NCBI GenBank assembly: GCA_009694185.1
Contig: SHVR01000017.1
Location: 1-46,638 of the forward strand
DNA: 46,638 bases
DNA from: Alphaproteobacteria bacterium
Lineage (GTDB): Bacteria; Pseudomonadota; Alphaproteobacteria; SHVR01
Direction: 5' to 3'
In this document: positions 41,038 to 46,638 of the stretch, one piece after another
How positions within the stretch are numbered: the stretch's first letter is position 1
Layout: each line of letters starts with the position of its first letter
The notes under the pieces: model-generated
What the model was told of the DNA's origin: nothing
Seen by the model: the letters and a program-made list of their open reading frames with translations, nothing else
Database searches by the model: none
Translations under genes and position numbers: made by a program

Positions 41038-42717
41038 TCAGCGCTGGAGCGGCTTGTATTTAATGCGGTGCGGCTGGTCCGCGTCCTGGCCGAGCCGGCG
41101 GTGGCGGTCGGCCTCATAGTCCGCATAGTTACCCTCGAACCAGACGGTCTGGCTGTCGCCCTCGAAGGCCAGCATGTGGGTCGCCACGCGATCGAGGAAC
41201 CAGCGATCGTGGCTGATGATGACGGCGCAGCCCGCAAAAGCCAGCAGGCCTTCTTCCAGCGCCCTGAGCGTGTCGATGTCGAGATCGTTGGTCGGCTCGT
41301 CGAGCAGCAGTAGGTTGGCGCCGCCCTTCAGGACCTTGGCGAGATGCACCCGGTTGCGCTCGCCGCCCGAGAGTTGGCCCACCTTCTTTTGCTGGTCGCC
41401 GCCCTTGAAGTTGAAGGCACCCACATAGGCGCGGCTCGGCATCTGGCGCTTGCCGAGGATGACGATGTCGAGGCCGCCGGACACTTCCTCCCACACGTTC
41501 TTCGCCGCCTCCAGGCTGTCGCGGCTCTGGTCGACATAGCCGAGCTTGACCGTCTCGCCGATCCTGAGCTTGCCGCCGTCGGGCGTCTCCTGGCCCACCA
41601 GCATGCGAAAGAGCGTGGTCTTGCCGGCGCCGTTCGGGCCGATCACGCCGACGATGCCGCCGGGCGGCAGGCGGAAGGAAAGGTCCTCCATCAAGAGGCG
41701 GTTGCCATAGCCCTTGCGGAGATGTTCGGCCTCGACGACGACGTCGCCGAGGCGGGGTCCCGGCGGGATGTAGATCTGCAAGTCCTCGGGCGCCCGCTCG
41801 CCGCCGCCCTGCAGCAAGACCTCGTAGGCGTTGAGGCGTGCCTTGCTCTTGGCCTGGCGGGCACGCGGGCTCTCGCGCACCCATTCGAGTTCGCGGGCGA
41901 TGGTCTTCTGCCGCGCCTTCTCCTCGCGCTCCTCCTGCTCGAGGCGCTTCTGCTTCTGCTCGAGCCAGCCGGTATAGTTGCCCTCATAGGGGATGCCCTT
42001 GCCGCGGTCGAGTTCCAGGATCCAGCCGGCGACATTGTCGAGAAAATAGCGATCGTGGGTGACGGCGACGACGGTGCCCGGATAGTCGTCGAGGAAGCGC
42101 TCCAGCCAGGCGACGCTTTCGGCGTCAAGATGGTTGGTCGGCTCGTCGAGCAGCAGCATGTCGGGTTGCGACAACAAGAGGCGGCAGAGCGCCACCCGCC
42201 GGCGCTCGCCGCCGGAGAGTTTGTCGACGGCTTCGTCGCCCGCTGGACAGCGGAGCGCGTCCATGGCGATCTCGACCCTGTTTTCGATGGTCCAGCCGTC
42301 GATAGCGTCGATCTTCTCTTGCAGCTCGCCCTGTTCGGCGATGAGCGCGTTCATCGCCGTGTCGTCCATCTCTTCGGCGAAGCCGGCACTCACTTCGTTG
42401 AAGCGGTCGAGCAGCGCCTTCACCTCGCCCACGCCCTCCATGACGTTGCCAAGCACGTCCTTGGCCGGGTCGAGTTCCGGCTCCTGCGGCAGAAAGCCGA
42501 CGCGCACCCCTTCGGCGGCCCACGCCTCGCCGGTGAAATCCTTGTCGAGCCCCGCCATGATGCGCAGCACGGTCGACTTGCCGGCGCCATTCAGGCCGAG
42601 CACGCCGATCTTGGCGCCGGGCAGGAAGGACAGCCAGATATTCTCCAGCACCTTCTTGCCGCCGGGATAGGTCTTGCCCATCCCCTTCATCACATAGACG
42701 TATTGGTAGGATGCCAT
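41038..42717 (-). CDS. ettA: ABC-F ATPase EttA, energy-dependent translational throttle
   Basis: This 559-residue soluble protein has two ABC domains: Walker [11 protein letters not shown] with signature [16 protein letters not shown], and Walker [11 protein letters not shown] with signature [18 protein letters not shown], each followed by [11 protein letters not shown] or [11 protein letters not shown]. The linker between domains has the lysine/glutamate-rich arm ([20 protein letters not shown]) that contacts the ribosome and P-site tRNA. The N-terminus [20 protein letters not shown] is highly typical of EttA. In E. coli, EttA gates the first elongation step according to ATP/ADP ratio. Length is standard. 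Confidence 0.97.
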   Translation of the reverse strand: MASYQYVYVMKGMGKTYPGGKKVLENIWLSFLPGAKIGVLGLNGAGKSTVLRIMAGLDKDFTGEAWAAEGVRVGFLPQEPELDPAKDVLGNVMEGVGEVKALLDRFNEVSAGFAEEMDDTAMNALIAEQGELQEKIDAIDGWTIENRVEIAMDALRCPAGDEAVDKLSGGERRRVALCRLLLSQPDMLLLDEPTNHLDAESVAWLERFLDDYPGTVVAVTHDRYFLDNVAGWILELDRGKGIPYEGNYTGWLEQKQKRLEQEEREEKARQKTIARELEWVRESPRARQAKSKARLNAYEVLLQGGGERAPEDLQIYIPPGPRLGDVVVEAEHLRKGYGNRLLMEDLSFRLPPGGIVGVIGPNGAGKTTLFRMLVGQETPDGGKLRIGETVKLGYVDQSRDSLEAAKNVWEEVSGGLDIVILGKRQMPSRAYVGAFNFKGGDQQKKVGQLSGGERNRVHLAKVLKGGANLLLLDEPTNDLDIDTLRALEEGLLAFAGCAVIISHDRWFLDRVATHMLAFEGDSQTVWFEGNYADYEADRHRRLGQDADQPHRIKYKPLQR

Positions 42718-42797
42718 GTCCTCGCCTTGCCACTGTTCGCTGGCGCGCGTTCTACCCCGAGCGTGCCCGAATGTGCAAATCCCGGCTCACAACCCGG

Positions 42798-43226
42798 TCA
42801 CCGCCGTCTGGCTACCGGCCCGAACGGATCGATGACGCGGGCGCCGAGATCGGCGACGCCGGCCTTGTTTCGGGTCACCAGCGTCATGCAATGCACCTTG
42901 GCGGTCGCCGCCAGAAGTCCGTCGATGACCGAGACCGGCCGCTTGGCGCTCATCCGCCCCCATTCCTCGCCGACCGCGTCGTCGACCGGGAGGATGCGGC
43001 CGGCAAACGCCTGACGGACGGCGGCCAGCCACTGCTCAAGGGCGCGTCCCCGCGCGGGATCCTTGCCGCGCGCCAGTTCGATACCCTTGCGCACTTCGCC
43101 GAGGACCAGCACGCTGAGATAAAGGCTGGTATCGTCGATCGAGGCATACCAGGCACGGACATTGGCGTCGCAGCGCTCACCCTTGCGAACCTCGGAGATG
43201 ATGTTGGTGTCGATCAAATAGGTCAC
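42798..43226 (-). CDS. vapC: PIN-domain ribonuclease toxin (VapC/FitB type)
   Basis: This 142-residue PIN-domain protein has the first acidic motif YLIDTNIISEVRKG, a middle acidic LGEVRKGIELARG, the DGLLAATA helix with aspartate, and the final LVTRNKAGVADLG strand. Motif order matches FitB/VapC toxins, which cleave tRNA or other RNA. The start is a GTG at 43226 that overlaps the antitoxin stop codon (GTGA). It appears complete, unlike the PIN remnant at 19501-19644. The ettA gene lies 80 bases downstream on the same strand. Confidence 0.93.
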   Translation of the reverse strand: MTYLIDTNIISEVRKGERCDANVRAWYASIDDTSLYLSVLVLGEVRKGIELARGKDPARGRALEQWLAAVRQAFAGRILPVDDAVGEEWGRMSAKRPVSVIDGLLAATAKVHCMTLVTRNKAGVADLGARVIDPFGPVARRR

Positions 43227-43507
43227 GGATCGACATCTCGGCCGAGGTCGCGCATCCGGTCGAGATCGATGCCTTCGAGAGGCGCGGCGGCCAAGAGCGC
43301 CTTGAGGCCCGCCACCTTGCCGGCGCCGAAGCGCTCCCGCAACAAGGCGCGAGTCTCGCGTTCGCGCTCGGGATCGCCAAGGGCCTTGGCCATGCCACGA
43401 ACCAGGACCGCGTCTTCCTTCAGGACATGCACCTCGACGCGCACGACGCCTTGCCGCTTCAAACGGCGGCGGAAGCTCTGGACGGCTTTCTTCTGGATGG
43501 CGGCCAT
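43223..43507 (-). CDS. Antitoxin partner of the PIN toxin
   Basis: This 94-residue basic and charged protein reads MAAIQKKAVQSFRRRLKRQG at its start, with VRVEVHVLKEDAVLVRGMAK forming the likely DNA-binding strand/helix, and an acidic C-terminal LEGIDLDRMRDLGRDVDP tail that would contact the toxin. The ATG at 43507 has AAGGAGAG 8 bases upstream; the longer frame to 43555 runs over the operator and was rejected. It is the first gene of the pair and overlaps vapC by 4 bases. The fold assignment is less certain than its role, which comes from position. Confidence 0.85.
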   Translation of the reverse strand: MAAIQKKAVQSFRRRLKRQGVVRVEVHVLKEDAVLVRGMAKALGDPERERETRALLRERFGAGKVAGLKALLAAAPLEGIDLDRMRDLGRDVDP

Positions 43508-43526
43508 GGCCCGATCTCTCCTTAAT

Positions 43527-43546
43527 TTCCGGAAAAATAACCGGAA
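43527..43546 (-). promoter_or_regulatory. Palindromic operator of the vapBC-type pair
   Basis: The inverted repeat TTCCGG-N8-CCGGAA (43527-43532 and 43541-43546) has an A+T-rich centre and lies 20 bases upstream of the antitoxin ATG. Its position suits autorepression by the antitoxin complex. A precise -35/-10 pair could not be settled. Confidence 0.5.
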
Positions 43547-43699
43547 GTTACTCAAGCGCTAAGCGATCCCGCCGCAAACCCGGGTCGGGGCGGCCCCGGC
43601 GCCCGGCCCACGAAAGCTGGCCGGGGCGCCGGCTCCACGCTAGACTTGATGGGTTCGCCCGGGCAGACCGGGCGCCAAAAAGGCGTTGGGAGGGCACTC

Positions 43700-45313
43700 A
43701 TGGCCCAGCAGGCTGAGACAAGAACAACCGATCGCGGCAATGCCGGCCGGCTTTATGGCCAACTCGAGGAGCGCATCCTGGCGCGCGACCAGGTGGGCGC
43801 CAGCCAGGTCTATTACGACTTGCTGCGCGACGGCCGGCCGCTCTCGGAACTCTTGGCCGAGGCGGTGCGTATCCACGCCCCCTATACCCACGTCCCCTAC
43901 CATGAGCGTATCGACGAGGGCTTCATCAACTTCGTCAACAACGACCATTGCCTTTTGAGCGCCCGCGCCACCGTGCTGCTGTCCAAAATGGTGGGTGAGG
44001 GCGCCGTCTCGGGCCTGCCCATGGCCCAGACCATCTGGTACATCCCGACCGGCCTCGATATCTGGAACCAGAAGATCCTGAAGGCGCCGGGCCATTACGC
44101 GCGCGCACCCGGCGTGACGTTTACGGGGCCGCCGCCGGCACCGGCTATCGCTTGGCCGGATCAGGAGCCGATCGTCCTCGAGGGCCCCCTGCGTGAGCGC
44201 CTCGACCAATGGATCACCCTCGTCCAGCGCGGCCAGGTGATCGAGGCCTATCGGGTTTTCCTCGGCCTGATGACCGACAAGGCCAACCGCCGCGCGGTGT
44301 TGGCCGAACTGGTGTTCGCCGGCCTGATGGATGTGCAGGACCGCGTCTTCCTCAATCGCTCCTATACCACCGGCCACAAGTCCTTCCGGGCGCGCGCCAC
44401 CGTCGAGGTTGCGAGCGCCGTCGGTTGGGACGATGCGCGCCACGTCATCTATGCGGGCGCTCTCGACATCGCGGTCGGCCCGCGCTGGTACTCGGGCTAT
44501 GAGATGGCCTGCAACGTCATCCTGCACTTCATCGACCAGGAGAAGATCTCGGCGGTTCCCTATCGCGGCACGACGGCGAAGGAACGCCAGATGTTGGCGA
44601 ACCAGGCGCCGCTCGACGCGGCCGAAACCGCCGAACTCATCGACGTGCTTATCCGCCGGCCGGAGCCCGCCTATCTGGAGTATGTGAGCCAATTGCTGCA
44701 TGCCGGCAAGAGCCCGCGGCGAATCCTCGACGTCATCCAGCTCGCCGCGGCGCGAATCATCCTCGAGACCCGGATCGACACGAACTTCTCTATCCCGCAG
44801 CATTGCTATGAATATTGCAACACGCTCGGCTGGTTCTACGACAATTTCGATCACCCCCAGCGCCTGAAGCTCCTCTATGTGGCGGCGTCCTACCTCAACC
44901 GCAACGCCTGGAACCAGCAATACACCAAGGACAGCCATCGGTTCGAGGAACGGGTACCCGAGGGCGCCGACCGCATGAGCGCCGCTCGACTGGCGGAGCG
45001 GATGGAGGCGGCGATCCTCTCCCTTAATGGTCTGGAGAGTGCCACCTGGACGCGCGCTTATCTCGACAACGGCGGCGAACCGGCGGCGCTGGTGCGTCGC
45101 TTGGCGCTGATTGCGAGCCGCATGGGCAACGATCCCCACAACCAGGAGATCGCGCTCTGTCTCCTAGAGGACTATGGCAAGAACCAGTCGCCGGGCCGCG
45201 ACGTGCTGCTGCTGGCCTGTGCTCACCACACCGCCCAGCACCGCAAATATGGCGACCCGCTGGAGGCGAGCCGCCGCTTTGGCGAGGCCATGGGGGTCGG
45301 CGACTGGAGATAG
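43700..45313 (+). CDS. Conserved protein of unknown function, histidine-rich
   Basis: This 537-residue soluble protein has no signal peptide or membrane segment. I do not recognise the family with confidence. The ATG at 43700 has a GGGAGGG site. Notable clusters are IHAPYTHVPYHERIDEG (His59, His64, His68) with NNDHCLL (His83) near the N-terminus, and LLACAHHTAQHRKYGDP near the C-terminus (about 505-521). RWYSGYEMACNVILHFID and PQHCYEYCNTLGWFYDNF lie between them. The spacing of histidines and acidic residues would fit a metal centre in a mostly helical, questin-oxidase-like architecture, but that is a guess. The protein is monocistronic, divergent from the toxin-antitoxin pair and convergent with the broken kinase. 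Confidence 0.8.
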   Translation: MAQQAETRTTDRGNAGRLYGQLEERILARDQVGASQVYYDLLRDGRPLSELLAEAVRIHAPYTHVPYHERIDEGFINFVNNDHCLLSARATVLLSKMVGEGAVSGLPMAQTIWYIPTGLDIWNQKILKAPGHYARAPGVTFTGPPPAPAIAWPDQEPIVLEGPLRERLDQWITLVQRGQVIEAYRVFLGLMTDKANRRAVLAELVFAGLMDVQDRVFLNRSYTTGHKSFRARATVEVASAVGWDDARHVIYAGALDIAVGPRWYSGYEMACNVILHFIDQEKISAVPYRGTTAKERQMLANQAPLDAAETAELIDVLIRRPEPAYLEYVSQLLHAGKSPRRILDVIQLAAARIILETRIDTNFSIPQHCYEYCNTLGWFYDNFDHPQRLKLLYVAASYLNRNAWNQQYTKDSHRFEERVPEGADRMSAARLAERMEAAILSLNGLESATWTRAYLDNGGEPAALVRRLALIASRMGNDPHNQEIALCLLEDYGKNQSPGRDVLLLACAHHTAQHRKYGDPLEASRRFGEAMGVGDWR

Positions 45314-45318
45314 GGCGC

Positions 45319-46443
45319 CTATCTCTCGTCACCGGGTCGAAGTATCCGATCGAGCGGGAATATCAGGCGCGCCGAGGTCCCCTTGGCGGGCTGGCTGTCG
45401 AATTCCAGCTCGCCGCCACGGGCTTGCATCAGGGCCTCGACGATGGGGATGCCGAGGCCGGTTCCGGGCTGGTGGCTTTGGCTGATTTCCGAGCGCACCT
45501 GACCGAACGGCCGGCGGGCGACGGCAATCTGTTCGGCCGTCATGCCGACGCCGGTGTCGGTGATGGTGAGGACCAGCCGGCCGTCGGCGCGCCGTTCGCT
45601 CACCACCACCACATGGCCGCCTGTGGGCGTGAATTTCACGGCATTGGTCAAGAGGTTCAGAAGAATCTGGAGGAGGCGGCGGCGGTCGGCTCAGAGCCCG
45701 GCCGCGCCGTGGACGCCACCGGTCGCGATCGTCACGCCGGCGGCACTCGCTTGGCCCGCGACCAAATTGCAGCTTTCCCGAACCAGCTCGGCAAGGTCCA
45801 CGGCTTCTTCGTGGAGGTCGAGCTGATTCGCCTCGATCGTCGCCATGTCGAGCACGCCATTGATGAGCGCCAGCAGATGGTTGGCCGCGTCGTGAATGTC
45901 GGTCGCATATTCGGCCTGTTTGGCCGTGAGTGGCCCGTGATAGCGGCCTTGCAGCATCTCGCCGAAGCCGAGGATGGCGTTGAGCGGCGTGCGAAACTCA
46001 TGGCTCATATGAGCAAGGAAACCCGCCTTCGCCCGCGCTGCTTCATCGGCCCGTTGCTTCTCCATCACCAAGGCGTCGGTCATGGCGTCGTGATAGGCGG
46101 TGAGCACCAGGTTCATGTCGAGCATGATCGCGGTGGAGACGGCTTCGCAGACCGCTTTCCGGGCTTCAGGGTCGGTGTCGTAGGTTCGATGGATCAAGCG
46201 GTGTAGGCGATTGATGAAGAACAGGCACGCCCCGGTGAACCAGTGCGGTTCGAGCCCGATCCGCCAATGGGCGAGGCCAACGGCTCTGGTCCGGGCCATA
46301 TAGTCGGCGTCGAATTGGCCCCGGAAGAGGATCGCCCAATGGGTCAGTTGCGCCGCCTTGAGGCGTGGCAGCGAGGTGCCGATCGTGTCGCGCAATTTAG
46401 GAACGGCCAGCAAGTGATCGTAGAAATCATCTAGAACTTTTTC
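45319..46443 (-). pseudogene. Globin-coupled sensor histidine kinase, doubly disrupted
   Basis: The first visible codons after the IS end read EKVLDDFYDHLLAVPKLRDT and continue through a protoglobin sensor domain (FRGQFDADYMARTRAVGLAH, with the proximal-type histidine, and IGLEPHWFTGACLFFINRL). A HisKA domain follows with the phospho-acceptor in FLAHMSHEFRTPLNAILGFG. The frame then hits TGA at 45691-45693, and continues in the same frame as ADRRRLLQILLNLLTNAVKF into the HATPase domain (ITDTGVGM, GTGLGIPIVEALMQ) to its stop at 45319. The TGA probably replaced an arginine CGA. The N-terminus is removed by an IS66-type insertion at about 46444. The original protein would have sensed oxygen or another haem ligand. 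Confidence 0.85.
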
Positions 46444-46638
46444 GTAACAGCCCAGGTTGGGCGGCCATTTTTAGCGGATTTCCCTGGATGGCGGGGTCGG
46501 ATTTCGATTCAAGAATCGGATGGTTCTCGAACCCCCCAACGAGCTGTCCCGGGAAGAGCTAATCGCGCTGGTCATAGCGCAAGCGACCGAGATCGCGGCG
46601 CTGAAGGCGCGGCTGGCGGAACTTGAGCGCCGGCTCGG
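46444..46638 (+). mobile_element. IS66-family insertion sequence, left end (partial)
   Basis: The element edge falls at about 46444, where GTAACAGCCC begins, similar to the GTAA/TGTAAC ends of IS66-family members. On its left the histidine kinase coding sequence starts mid-domain. The transposase gene begins at 46520. The element runs off the window, so the right end and target duplication are not visible. Confidence 0.7.
46520..46638 (+). CDS. IS66-family transposase, N-terminal fragment
   Basis: The 39 visible codons begin MVLEPPNELSREELIALVIA and continue into a heptad of leucines (ALKARLAELERRL) at the window edge. This is the N-terminal leucine-zipper segment typical of the IS66 TnpC transposase, which normally continues with an NSSNSSKPPSSD-type region and a zinc finger. 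That part is not in the window. Identification rests on the short but characteristic N-terminus and the adjacent IS end. Confidence 0.75.
   Translation, partial: MVLEPPNELSREELIALVIAQATEIAALKARLAELERRL

Noticed and set aside
43595-43632. GC-rich bulged hairpin upstream of the histidine-rich protein gene
   Set aside because: The pairing is imperfect and such hairpins arise easily in this composition; no link to a regulatory class.
1-46638. tRNA, rRNA, CRISPR array, prophage or plasmid origin
   Set aside because: No cloverleaf with a GTTCRA arm, no rRNA segment, no regularly spaced repeats and no phage or replication genes were found by reading; a covariance-model search would settle small RNAs.

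Overview
The window is GC-rich (roughly 65 percent by eye) bacterial chromosome. Several things suggest an alphaproteobacterium, most likely from the Rhodospirillales or a nearby uncultured group: the ribF-ileS-lspA-DUF3035-M16/M16 order, an ArsR-methyltransferase fusion ahead of metF-metH, a TRAP transporter, many LLM-class oxidoreductases, and frequent small toxin-antitoxin pairs. This placement comes from gene order and protein families and was not tested against a database. No tRNA, rRNA, CRISPR array or replication origin was found. No gene-free stretch exceeds 300 bases.

Layout. 1-148 is the right end of an IS3-family element, which has cut a small exported-protein gene. 616-1228 is a BrnT-type toxin with an XRE-type antitoxin. 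1301-10249 looks catabolic: two tandem LLM oxidoreductase paralogues, a divergent MlrC-type M81 peptidase, an orphan family-5 substrate-binding protein, a NIPSNAP protein, an acyl-CoA ligase, a glyoxalase-II-like hydrolase and an alpha/beta hydrolase. A low-GC island (about 10310-10420) precedes a periplasmic-type caspase-like/FGE fusion gene (to 12738) whose signal peptide carries an in-frame amber codon. 12751-16512 is a TRAP operon (dctP, hydrolase, dctQ, dctM). 16717-19453 holds a PCu(A)C copper chaperone, a luciferase-like monooxygenase and an HSL-type esterase. 19501-20428 is a PIN-toxin remnant followed by a ParD/ParE pair.

20456-28241 is a housekeeping block on the minus strand: ribF, ileS, lspA, a DUF3035 lipoprotein, and a catalytic plus a non-catalytic M16 peptidase. 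A truncated MaoC hydratase stub lies just upstream of ribF. 28623-33410 is a four-gene GldA/GldF/GldG-like ABC export cassette ending in a DUF4340 protein, followed by an ABM monooxygenase. 33781-39162 (minus) is the methionine/one-carbon operon arsR-MTase, metF, metH. It has a clear palindromic operator between the -35 and -10 boxes. 39367-41035 encodes an MlaC/Ttg2D-like protein and a PAP2 phosphatase, followed by ettA and a VapBC pair (minus) and a histidine-rich conserved protein of unknown function.

The right end holds a globin-coupled histidine kinase inactivated twice, by an in-frame TGA and by an IS66-family insertion that runs off the window. Both window ends are therefore insertion sequences that disrupt genes. 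The window also holds three intact toxin-antitoxin pairs plus one toxin remnant, so the flanks and gene junctions look like sites of repeated insertion and deletion around an otherwise conserved core.
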